The notes below the pieces were generated by a model that made no database searches, was not told the DNA's origin, and saw only the letters and a program-made list of their open reading frames with translations. A stretch of DNA of 13,573 nt, taken from assembly GCA_937957895.1 (NCBI GenBank), contig CALFEZ010000342.1, positions 1 through 13,573 on the forward strand, given 5' to 3'. A program made the position numbers and the translations under genes. The stretch is from an uncultured Erysipelotrichaceae bacterium. Its GTDB lineage: Bacteria; Bacillota_I; Bacilli_A; Erysipelotrichales; Erysipelotrichaceae. Positions 1 through 5,745 of this stretch are shown here, piece by piece. Positions within the stretch are counted from its first letter, which is position 1, and each line of letters starts with the position of its first letter.

Positions 1-1
1 C

Positions 2-418
2 ATCGCCGCCGGATCGGTGTTGGGTGGAGTTTTGATCATGTTTTTTTCTGATCGCATGGGAAAAGCCGAGATGCTTATCATGGTATCGTCATTGATCCCC
101 ATCGTATTGGTCATCTTCTATTTCTCGGTTGGATCTGCCATGTTCATTTTTGGGCTTTTCTTTGGGTTCCTGTTTGATTCATCCACAGGTTTGCTGTTTC
201 CTGTAGGAAGCATGCTGATCGACAAATACAAAGCAACTTTTTTGACACTGCTCAGTCTGACGATGTCCTTTACCAACGTCATATCCAATGTGGTTGGGCC
301 GACGATCTATGCACTTGGTGGGTTTATGCTGACAACGACCATTGTTACACTTGGTATCGCATCTGCCAATGTCATTCTTCGAAATTCCACGAAACATCTT
401 GTAAAAAAGAAATACTGA
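2..418 (+). CDS. MFS transporter, C-terminal part (5' end outside window)
   Basis: The reading frame is open from the window edge, so this is the last ~138 residues of a longer protein; the GTG at 17 is only an internal Val codon. The sequence is very hydrophobic with about four membrane helices. An S-D-R-M-G-K motif in the first cytoplasmic loop resembles the D-R-x-G-[RK] signature that MFS carriers carry in loops 2-3 and 8-9, and the last helix is followed by a short basic tail ending K-K-K-Y. Substrate unknown; the fragment holds nothing specific. It is convergent with glmS, and its TGA stop lies inside the shared terminator stem. The MFS assignment rests on the loop motif and helix pattern; another polytopic family is possible. 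Confidence 0.7.
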   Translation: MAAGSVLGGVLIMFFSDRMGKAEMLIMVSSLIPIVLVIFYFSVGSAMFIFGLFFGFLFDSSTGLLFPVGSMLIDKYKATFLTLLSLTMSFTNVISNVVGPTIYALGGFMLTTTIVTLGIASANVILRNSTKHLVKKKY

Positions 419-439
419 TGCACAGGCATCAGTATTTTT
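411..439. terminator. Bidirectional rho-independent terminator between MFS gene and glmS
   Basis: A perfect 11-bp stem (AATACTGATGC at 411-421, GCATCAGTATT at 426-436) encloses a 4-nt loop ACAG. T residues follow on the plus strand and an A6 run at 403-408 precedes it, giving a U-tract for the minus strand. It serves both converging genes. The MFS stop codon (416-418) is part of the stem and glmS ends 3 nt beyond it. Confidence 0.9.
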
Positions 440-441
440 AA

Positions 442-2268
442 TTATTCCACCGTTACCGACTTGGCCAGGTTTCGCGGTTTATCGACATCACATCCACGAA
501 GAACGGACATGTAGTAAGCAAACAATTGAAGAAGGACAACACTGACAAACGGCATTGTCCAATCCGGAAGATTCGGTAATCTGACGATCTCATCTGCCAC
601 ATCTTCTGAGATATGAGTGCTTTCTTTTGTAAACAACAATACATTTGCTCCACGTGCTTTTACTTCCTTGATGTTGCTGATGGTCTTTTCCACGACATGG
701 GATTGAGTGGCGATCGCAACTACGGGAACATCCTGTGTGATCAAGGAGATGGTGCCATGTTTGAGTTCACCGGCAGGGTATGCTTCGCTATGAATGTAGC
801 TTATTTCTTTTAGTTTGAGTGATGCTTCAAGTGCCACTTGATAGTCCAATCCTCTTCCGATAAAGAAGAGATGATGCGCATTCTGATACAACGATGCTTT
901 GTATTGGATATCCTTGTTTTTCTCAAAAACATCATTCAGGTGCTGCTGTACATCCATCAACTGTTTGGATAACACCATTGCTTGAGCATCATCAAGAACA
1001 CCCTGAAGTCTGCCAAGATAGATCGCCAATGCAGATAATAGTGCAATCTGCACAAAATATGCTTTGGTAGATGCTACAGCGATCTCGATGCCGGCATGGG
1101 TCATCAGCAACATATCTGCTTCACGAGCGATCGATGATCCCGCAACATTGACGATAGCCATGGTCTTGACTCCACGTTCTTTGGCCAACCGAAGAGCTGC
1201 CAAACTGTCGGCTGTTTCTCCTGATTGAGAAATGATCAATACCAGATCGTTTTGATATAACATGGGATCGCGATAGCGAAACTCCGAAGCGACTTCACAA
1301 GAAGCATCCAAATGAGCAAAACGTGAAAAAAGTGTTTGAGCGATCAACCCGGCATGCATCGCCGTGCCGCACGCAACGATATGGATCTTTCGAATGTCTT
1401 TGAGCTTGTTTGGATCAAGATCATCGATCTCAAAATTGAATTGGTTGTTTTTGTATCGGATCGATAGTGTCTTATTGAAAGCATCTTTCTGCTCGAAGAT
1501 CTCTTTGAGCATAAAGTGAGGATAGCCTGCTTTTTCTGCTGTTTGTTCATCCCAATCAGCGATCTGTACTTCTTTGTGGATGATCTCTTTGTCCAGACTG
1601 AGGATCGAAACGGAATGTTTTTTGACGATGGCTATCTCATTTGGCTCCAGCAAATAGTACCTTTTGGTATATTTCAGCAAAGCTGTCATATCCGAAGCTA
1701 TGAAATTTTCTTCATCTCCCAGACCGATCAACAAAGGACTGTCTTTTCTGACAGCATAGATCGTGTCTTCTTCATCCACGAACATCATCCCCAATGCATA
1801 AGATCCTTCCATCTTCTCGATCAGCTTGATGATGGCATCGATGGGGTTGTTTTTTTGGATGTAATAGTAATCAAGACATTTAGCGATCGCCTCGGTATCG
1901 GTTTCTGATTCAAAGGTGTATCCTTTGCGGATCATTCTTTCTTTGATCTTGGCATAGTTTTCGATGATTCCGTTATGAACGATGCTGATACGATGATTCC
2001 CATGAGGATGAGAGTTGATATCCGATGGTTCTCCATGAGTTGCCCAGCGGGTATGTCCGATCCCCACGTGAGCTGGCTTTAGTTGATTCAAATCTGTTTT
2101 CTCTAGCATCTCAGCGATCCTTCCTTTGGACTTCTGAGTGATGATTTTTTGGTTTTTAAATAGGGATATACCTACTGAATCATAACCGCGATATTCCAGT
2201 TTGCTTAATCCCAACATCAAAACATCGACGGCTTGTTGGTTTCCCACATATCCGACAATTCCACACAT
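442..2268 (-). CDS. glmS: Glutamine--fructose-6-phosphate aminotransferase (isomerizing)
   Basis: Makes glucosamine-6-phosphate from fructose-6-phosphate and glutamine, the first committed step to UDP-GlcNAc for peptidoglycan; cytosolic. The 608 residues are the normal family length. The N-terminal Ntn glutaminase domain begins M-C-G-I-V-G, with Cys2 the nucleophile once Met is removed; H-T-R-W-A-T-H-G (72-79), H-N-G (98-100) and D124 of the glutamine site are present. The first SIS domain has A-C-G-T (299-302), S-Q-S-G-E-T (347-352) and A-S-T-K-A-Y (399-404). The second SIS domain covers about 455-590 with E-L-K-H-G (501-505), and the canonical C-terminal tail K-P-R-N-L-A-K-S-V-T-V-E is intact, including the sugar-binding Lys604. 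The start has an AAAGGA SD 10 nt upstream. Expression should be controlled by the self-cleaving ribozyme in its leader. No key residue is missing. Confidence 0.98.
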   Translation of the reverse strand: MCGIVGYVGNQQAVDVLMLGLSKLEYRGYDSVGISLFKNQKIITQKSKGRIAEMLEKTDLNQLKPAHVGIGHTRWATHGEPSDINSHPHGNHRISIVHNGIIENYAKIKERMIRKGYTFESETDTEAIAKCLDYYYIQKNNPIDAIIKLIEKMEGSYALGMMFVDEEDTIYAVRKDSPLLIGLGDEENFIASDMTALLKYTKRYYLLEPNEIAIVKKHSVSILSLDKEIIHKEVQIADWDEQTAEKAGYPHFMLKEIFEQKDAFNKTLSIRYKNNQFNFEIDDLDPNKLKDIRKIHIVACGTAMHAGLIAQTLFSRFAHLDASCEVASEFRYRDPMLYQNDLVLIISQSGETADSLAALRLAKERGVKTMAIVNVAGSSIAREADMLLMTHAGIEIAVASTKAYFVQIALLSALAIYLGRLQGVLDDAQAMVLSKQLMDVQQHLNDVFEKNKDIQYKASLYQNAHHLFFIGRGLDYQVALEASLKLKEISYIHSEAYPAGELKHGTISLITQDVPVVAIATQSHVVEKTISNIKEVKARGANVLLFTKESTHISEDVADEIVRLPNLPDWTMPFVSVVLLQLFAYYMSVLRGCDVDKPRNLAKSVTVE

Positions 2269-2286
2269 AAATGATATTTCCTTTCT

Positions 2287-2406
2287 TGATCAACACGATA
2301 AGTGATGTTGTTGATTTGATCCTTATCTAACGACTGTTGCAGCCGAAGAGGCACCCGCCGAAATATTCGATACTCCTCTTACCTCGTCACATGATTGTCT
2401 GGCGCT
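2287..2406 (-). ncRNA. glmS ribozyme (glucosamine-6-phosphate-activated riboswitch)
   Basis: Read on the minus strand, the leader carries the signature blocks of this class in order: AGCGCC at the cleavage site (2406-2401), GTGACGAGG, ATCGAATATTTCGGCGG, TGCCTC and CGTTAGAT, then a 7-bp P4-like stem ATCAACA/TGTTGAT (2309-2315 with 2289-2295). By homology, cleavage falls between A2406 and G2405. GlcN6P, the product of GlmS, is the catalytic cofactor; cleavage exposes a 5'-OH and the downstream mRNA is degraded, which closes a feedback loop. P1 is very short here, closed by a tiny loop. The distance from P4 to the glmS SD is only about 10 nt. Boundaries are approximate at the 3' side. Confidence 0.95.
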
Positions 2407-2450
2407 TGTTTACATAGTTTGTTGGTTTCATCCCCCCTTATCGTAAGTCT

Positions 2451-2479
2451 ATTATAAGACATTTTTGGATGTAATGTGT
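2451..2479 (-). promoter_or_regulatory. Probable glmS promoter
   Basis: On the minus strand a perfect TATAAT -10 lies at 2456-2451. The region 17 nt upstream reads ACACAT (2479-2474), a poor -35, so the promoter may need an activator or rely on the -10. Transcription starting near 2444 would give a ~38-nt leader ahead of the ribozyme cleavage site. Confidence 0.5.
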
Positions 2480-2507
2480 TTTAAAGTTGGCAACTTTACG
2501 ATATAAT
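2479..2507 (+). promoter_or_regulatory. Promoter of the tRNA operon
   Basis: Perfect TATAAT at 2502-2507 with TTTTAA (2479-2484) 17 nt upstream. The predicted start near 2514 is only about 4 nt before the first tRNA (2518). The spacer contains the palindrome at 2482-2498. Confidence 0.6.
2482..2498. promoter_or_regulatory. Perfect 17-nt palindrome, candidate operator between divergent promoters
   Basis: TAAAGTTG at 2482-2489 and CAACTTTA at 2491-2498 are exact inverted arms around G2490. The site overlaps the edge of the -35 and fills most of the spacer of the tRNA promoter, and it ends 3 nt upstream of the weak glmS -35. It lies upstream of both predicted start sites, so neither transcript would carry it as an RNA hairpin; a dimeric DNA-binding protein is the simpler reading. 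I do not recognise the motif as that of a named regulator. Confidence 0.5.
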
Positions 2508-2517
2508 AGGTTAGCAT

Positions 2518-2594
2518 CGGGACGTAGCACAGCTTGGTAGTGCACTACCTTGGGGTGGTAGAGGTCGCGCGTTCAAATCGCGTCGTTCCGACCA
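2518..2594 (+). tRNA. tRNA-Pro(GGG)
   Basis: 77 nt with encoded CCA. Acceptor CGGGACG/CGTTCCG (one G-U), D-arm with AGCTTGGTAG, anticodon stem CTACC/GGTAG around loop TTGGGGT (anticodon GGG), and T-arm GCGCG-TTCAAAT-CGCGT. It reads Pro codons CCC and CCU. First gene of a three-tRNA operon; separated from the next tRNA by a single T. Confidence 0.96.
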
Positions 2595-2595
2595 T

Positions 2596-2671
2596 GCGGC
2601 CGTAGCTCAGTGGATAGAGCAAGCGCCTCCTAAGCGCTAGGTCATAGGTTCAACTCCTATCGGTCGCGCCA
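2596..2671 (+). tRNA. tRNA-Arg(CCT)
   Basis: 76 nt with encoded CCA. Acceptor GCGGCCG/CGGTCGC, anticodon stem AGCGC/GCGCT around loop CTCCTAA (anticodon CCT), T-arm with GGTTCAACTCC. It reads the rare Arg codon AGG. Lies between tRNA-Pro and tRNA-Leu in the same transcript. Confidence 0.96.
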
Positions 2672-2682
2672 AACATGTAACA

Positions 2683-2765
2683 GCACCAGTGGCGAAATTG
2701 GCAGACGCGCACGCTTGAGGGGCGTGTGGGAGACCGTACGGGTTCGAGTCCCGTCTGGTGCACCA
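2683..2765 (+). tRNA. tRNA-Leu(GAG)
   Basis: 83 nt with encoded CCA. Acceptor GCACCAG/CTGGTGC, anticodon stem CACGC/GCGTG around loop TTGAGGG (anticodon GAG), a short type II variable arm, and T-loop GGTTCGAGTCC. It reads Leu CUC and CUU. Last gene of the operon, 11 nt after tRNA-Arg and followed by a terminator. Confidence 0.96.
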
Positions 2766-2776
2766 TATAATAACAC

Positions 2777-2802
2777 AACCACCTTTTCGGGTGGTTTTGA
2801 TT
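2777..2802 (+). terminator. Rho-independent terminator of the tRNA operon
   Basis: Stem AACCACC (2777-2783)/GGTGGTT (2790-2796) with loop TTTTCG, then TTGATTT. It lies 11 nt after the CCA of tRNA-Leu. The same hairpin may also stop the convergent serine hydrolase transcript, although the minus-strand U-tract is poor. Confidence 0.8.
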
Positions 2803-3842
2803 TAGATAAGTTGATACAGGATCTTCATGATCGTTTGAAACATGGCAGATGGATTGGACTGCTGGTTGGTCGTTCCACAGAAATACAGGTTCAGGTGTTT
2901 GACATAGAACATGACAGAACCGGTCGATCCACAATGTCCGATCATATCGGGAAGTGGTTTTAGTGGCGAAAAGATCCTGGGGGTATAGAACTGTTGGATA
3001 CCGATACCGTATTTGAAAGGGAAGAAGATTTTGTTGAAGGATTCAAGTTCATGAAGTTTGTCCTTTGGCCAGAAGTGACCAGCCATAAAAGCCTTGATAA
3101 AGCGCATCTGATCGGCGCACGTCGAGATGATGTCGGTATGTGTGGAAACCGTATAATTACGAATGTCACGCACATCATCTTTATAGAAAGGGAACACATA
3201 GCTTGTGTCATGGACGTCAGTACATACATGGCTGTCTGACATCTTGAGTTCTTCAAAGACATCCTGGATGATGTCTTTGATCGAATGTTGTTCAATTTTT
3301 TCGATCACAAGACTCAAAAACTGATGGTTGGTGTCGATGTATTTTGCTTTGTTGGGTCGTCCGGGAACAAAATGAGCCGGAAGTTGTCTGACTCTGGTTA
3401 TGATCTCTTCAATAGGCCATGGACGATCGATGCCTGCGATCAGTTCATCCATTGCACTTGGTTGATTTTTTGGTTTATCGGACAGATAACACGGTAATCC
3501 TGAAGTTTGTGACAACATATGCAGGATCGTGATCTCACCAGTGCGATCGATGCCATCGATCACATGCAAACCGTTTTGCATGTCTTTTTCCACAAAGTCG
3601 ATCAGACGATCTTCAAACGATAGTCTATTTTGATCGATCAAGCGTAGTACAAGTGCCGAAATGATCAGTTTGTTGATGCTGGCGATGTAATATCTGCTGT
3701 TTGGTTGCAGATTTCCTGCTGCGTGGGTCAAAGAAATGGTGTCGTCCTTTGATGCGATCTGCAATACGATCCCATGGATATTTTTCTTTTTTAGAGCAGC
3801 TTCTACTGTTTCAATAAATCGCTGTGGTTCAAATGGTTTCAT
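2802..3842 (-). CDS. Beta-lactamase-fold serine hydrolase (class C / DD-peptidase-like), cytoplasmic
   Basis: 346 residues from the ATG at 3842, chosen because an AAGGAG SD sits 7 nt upstream; the longer frame to 3905 runs back into the upstream gene and has no SD. The fold is that of the PF00144 beta-lactamase/D-Ala-D-Ala carboxypeptidase R61/esterase group. S-I-N-K at 55-58 is the S-x-x-K nucleophile motif. Y-I-D-T-N at 168-172 is the second motif, with Asp where Y-x-N is usual. H-C-G-S-T-G at 303-308 is the H-x-G third motif. There is no signal peptide or membrane segment, so it should act in the cytosol, which argues against a periplasmic-type beta-lactamase and for an esterase or peptide hydrolase role. 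It overlaps the upstream CPBP gene by 14 nt, indicating translational coupling. Substrate unknown. Confidence 0.85.
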   Translation of the reverse strand: MKPFEPQRFIETVEAALKKKNIHGIVLQIASKDDTISLTHAAGNLQPNSRYYIASINKLIISALVLRLIDQNRLSFEDRLIDFVEKDMQNGLHVIDGIDRTGEITILHMLSQTSGLPCYLSDKPKNQPSAMDELIAGIDRPWPIEEIITRVRQLPAHFVPGRPNKAKYIDTNHQFLSLVIEKIEQHSIKDIIQDVFEELKMSDSHVCTDVHDTSYVFPFYKDDVRDIRNYTVSTHTDIISTCADQMRFIKAFMAGHFWPKDKLHELESFNKIFFPFKYGIGIQQFYTPRIFSPLKPLPDMIGHCGSTGSVMFYVKHLNLYFCGTTNQQSNPSAMFQTIMKILYQLI

Positions 3843-4635
3843 TTGGATTCTCCTTGATATGTAAGTGAGTTTGTCGATCATACTTAAGCAACACCACACT
3901 AACAAAAATCATAGTGAGGCTCATCCATAGATATGGGCCATCTTCAGAGATCGGGATTTGCCAACCAATGGCTCCCAAAGCGTTGATCATGGCGTGGAAA
4001 AATACTGTCAGTGCAACACTGCGCGTTCTGGCATACAACCAAGTCATCAACCCGCTATATCCCAAACATGAAAGATAAAAGATTACGAAATTGGCTTGTT
4101 GGAGGGATTGTCCTTCTACAAAAAACACCGGAAGATGCCAAAAAGCCCAGATCGTCCCCAACAATAGATTCAGGCGCAGCAATGAGATTTTATGTTGCCA
4201 GCCATCCTGAACGATGCCGCGCCAACCAAATTCCTCGATGCCGCCAAAAATAATGGCAGAAGCAAAGAATATCAGGATCGTTATGGGATCTATGATCATG
4301 GCAGAGGTGTAGAACTCCTCAAAAGAAAGTCGATAGTATATCTGACCTATCATCACGATAAGCAGCGGAACTGCAAAGGCATATAGATAGAACCAAATCG
4401 AGACATTGAAGCGGAAGACTCGCCGATGAAAATCAGCGATAGTTTCTGTCTTTGCTTTTTTGATGGCAATGTACACAACAAAGGTAGAGGCACTGCCACC
4501 CAAGAAAAACAGGAAAAACCCCAAAGCATCCGTGGTCGTGGTAAGATGAAGATAAGATAAAAGAGCAAGCAATGACCAACTTGTCCACGAGATGATAAAG
4601 GTGATGATCAGGTATGTCTTTATCTGGAGACTCAT
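3829..4635 (-). CDS. CPBP-family intramembrane protein (CAAX protease/Abi domain)
   Basis: 268 residues with seven or eight predicted membrane helices. The CPBP (PF02517) motifs are complete: E-E-F-G-W-R at 134-139 (motif 1), W-A-F-W-H at 163-167 (motif 2) and F-F-H-A-M-I-N at 212-218 (motif 3). These residues form the putative metal/glutamate protease site in Rce1-like enzymes; in bacteria, members act in bacteriocin self-immunity, processing or membrane-protein regulation. The start is set at 4635 because AAGGAGG is 6 nt upstream of that ATG; an ATG two codons earlier abuts the SD too closely. The stop lies within the first codons of the serine hydrolase, so the two are one operon. Activity and substrate are inference. 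Confidence 0.88.
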   Translation of the reverse strand: MSLQIKTYLIITFIISWTSWSLLALLSYLHLTTTTDALGFFLFFLGGSASTFVVYIAIKKAKTETIADFHRRVFRFNVSIWFYLYAFAVPLLIVMIGQIYYRLSFEEFYTSAMIIDPITILIFFASAIIFGGIEEFGWRGIVQDGWQHKISLLRLNLLLGTIWAFWHLPVFFVEGQSLQQANFVIFYLSCLGYSGLMTWLYARTRSVALTVFFHAMINALGAIGWQIPISEDGPYLWMSLTMIFVSVVLLKYDRQTHLHIKENPNETI

Positions 4636-4721
4636 AAACATCCTCCTTGCATTGACTTTACTTTATCATAAATGCTCTTTGACGGGTATCATCCAAAACA
4701 AACTTCATGTCGTGCATATGA

Positions 4722-4751
4722 TTGGTCACAATAAGGCAATACACTTACAAT
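4722..4751 (+). promoter_or_regulatory. Candidate promoter of the ADP-ribosylglycohydrolase-like gene
   Basis: TTGGTC (4722-4727), an 18-nt spacer, and TACAAT (4746-4751). A start near 4758 would leave a leader of only ~13 nt that begins at the SD GAGGTGA (4760-4766). Confidence 0.45.
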
Positions 4752-4770
4752 GACAAAAAGAGGTGAGATC

Positions 4771-5646
4771 ATGAACGATTTAAAAAACACGATCATAGGA
4801 TCATTATTACAGGATAACTATGTGCTTGGACTTCATTGGATATACGATACCGACAGGATCGCATCATTGTTTGATGAAGATGCCAAGGTTTTTGATGTGC
4901 TTCCGGATAGTTTTCATAAGACGAAAATCAAAGGTGACTTTACGCATTACGGAGATCAGACCATGATGTTGATGCAATATCTGATCGACCATGACCAACC
5001 TGATATCGCATCATTTTATGAATCGTTTTTGCCCTGGTTTGAAACCTATCAAGGATACAAAGACAAAGCCATGAAAATGGTCGCCAGTAACATAAAGCAA
5101 GGATTGTATCAGGGCTCTGACTCATCGGAGTTGGGAGGATTATGCAAGATCGCTCCATTGTTGTATAAGTATGCAGATAGGCCTAATTTGGCCAAGCTGT
5201 ATGCCATCGCTTTTACAAAGGCTACTCACGATCATCCCATGGTGGTGATGCTGGCTTCTTACTTTACTGATGTCATATATGCGGTTGCAGATGGAATGTC
5301 GATTTCAAATGCATTGGCGCGTTACATCGAAACAATGCCGACGGAAGTGGCTGACCTGTATGTTGAGGCAAAACAATCGGTGGACAAAGATCCTGTCGAT
5401 TCCATCAAGCGGTTTGGTCAAGCCTGTCCGGCAAACATGGCTTTTCCCAGCGTGATCTATTTGTTGCTGAAGTACGATACTGACATCCAGGCGATGCAAA
5501 AAGCCAACATTTTGGCAGGTGGTGACAGCGCTGCACGCGGTATGATGCTGGGCATGGTATTGGGAGCAGCTGGTGTGATTTGTGAACAGGATATTGAATC
5601 GATCAACCGAAAAGATGAAATGATGCGACTAATTTCATCACTTTAA
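4771..5646 (+). CDS. ADP-ribosylglycohydrolase-fold protein with variant active-site motifs
   Basis: 291 residues from ATG 4771, preceded by SD GAGGTGA at 4760-4766; the in-frame ATG at 4750 lies upstream of that SD and is not used in this reading. The family (PF03747: DraG, ARH1/3, crystallin J1) is all-helical and removes ADP-ribose from proteins using two metal ions. The N-terminal family helix is present (G-S-L-L-Q-D, 10-15), with L-H-W-I-Y-D at 21-26. Where DraG/ARH enzymes have T-D-D-T this has G-D-Q-T (61-64), and where they have G-G-D-T-D-T this has G-G-D-S-A-A-R-G (250-257). So one Asp of each metal pair is replaced, by Gln63 and Ala254. From memory, H-Y-G-D-Q-T plus G-G-D-S-A-A-R-G recurs together in a recognisable bacterial subgroup, which suggests a distinct function rather than decay. 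Substrate unknown. It is monocistronic. Confidence 0.8.
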   Translation: MNDLKNTIIGSLLQDNYVLGLHWIYDTDRIASLFDEDAKVFDVLPDSFHKTKIKGDFTHYGDQTMMLMQYLIDHDQPDIASFYESFLPWFETYQGYKDKAMKMVASNIKQGLYQGSDSSELGGLCKIAPLLYKYADRPNLAKLYAIAFTKATHDHPMVVMLASYFTDVIYAVADGMSISNALARYIETMPTEVADLYVEAKQSVDKDPVDSIKRFGQACPANMAFPSVIYLLLKYDTDIQAMQKANILAGGDSAARGMMLGMVLGAAGVICEQDIESINRKDEMMRLISSL

Positions 5647-5654
5647 AGTAAAAC

Positions 5655-5688
5655 CACCTGAAACACTTGAAATCAGATGCTTTTTTTT
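5655..5688 (+). terminator. Weak terminator candidate after the ADP-ribosylglycohydrolase-like gene
   Basis: CACCTGA (5655-5661) and TCAGATG (5673-5679) form a 7-bp stem with one C/A mismatch and an 11-nt loop, followed by T8 (5681-5688). The stem is poor, and the same bases carry the promoter of the next gene, so the T-run may belong to the promoter spacer. Confidence 0.35.
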
Positions 5689-5695
5689 CTAAAAT
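5667..5695 (+). promoter_or_regulatory. Promoter of the PAS/GGDEF/HD-GYP gene
   Basis: TTGAAA (5667-5672), a 17-nt spacer containing T8, and TAAAAT (5690-5695). Predicted start near 5702, leader ~44 nt. Both hexamers match consensus at five of six positions. Confidence 0.6.
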
Positions 5696-5745
5696 GAAGT
5701 CACTAACATGTGAATTTCGTCACCATCATCAATAGAAAGTAGCTT

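Noticed and set aside
17..19. GTG as the start of the first gene
   Set aside because: The frame is open to the window edge and the residues before it look like the same membrane helix, so the gene is cut by the window.
416..418. TGA read as Trp (Mycoplasma-type code)
   Set aside because: TGA ends several genes at family-typical lengths and at terminators, and Trp is coded by TGG throughout.
1516..1908. Open frames antisense to glmS, and similar frames antisense to the PAS protein, LRR, amidohydrolase and NYN genes
   Set aside because: They have no SD, no recognisable domains and low-complexity translations typical of antisense frames.
2650..2934. Small frames across the tRNA-Leu region (both strands)
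   Set aside because: They run through a structural tRNA and a terminator, without SD or similarity.
3843..3905. Longer N-terminus for the serine hydrolase starting at 3905
   Set aside because: No SD there, and the added residues would lie in the CPBP coding region; ATG 3842 has AAGGAG at ideal spacing.
4665..4696. Promoter for the CPBP operon (minus-strand TATGAT at 4670-4665)
   Set aside because: The nearest -35-like TTGGAT is 20 nt away, outside the usual spacing; I cannot support it as a defined promoter.
4750..4770. ATG at 4750 as start of the ADP-ribosylglycohydrolase-like gene
   Set aside because: It lies upstream of the strong SD GAGGTGA that points to ATG 4771, and overlaps the candidate -10 box.
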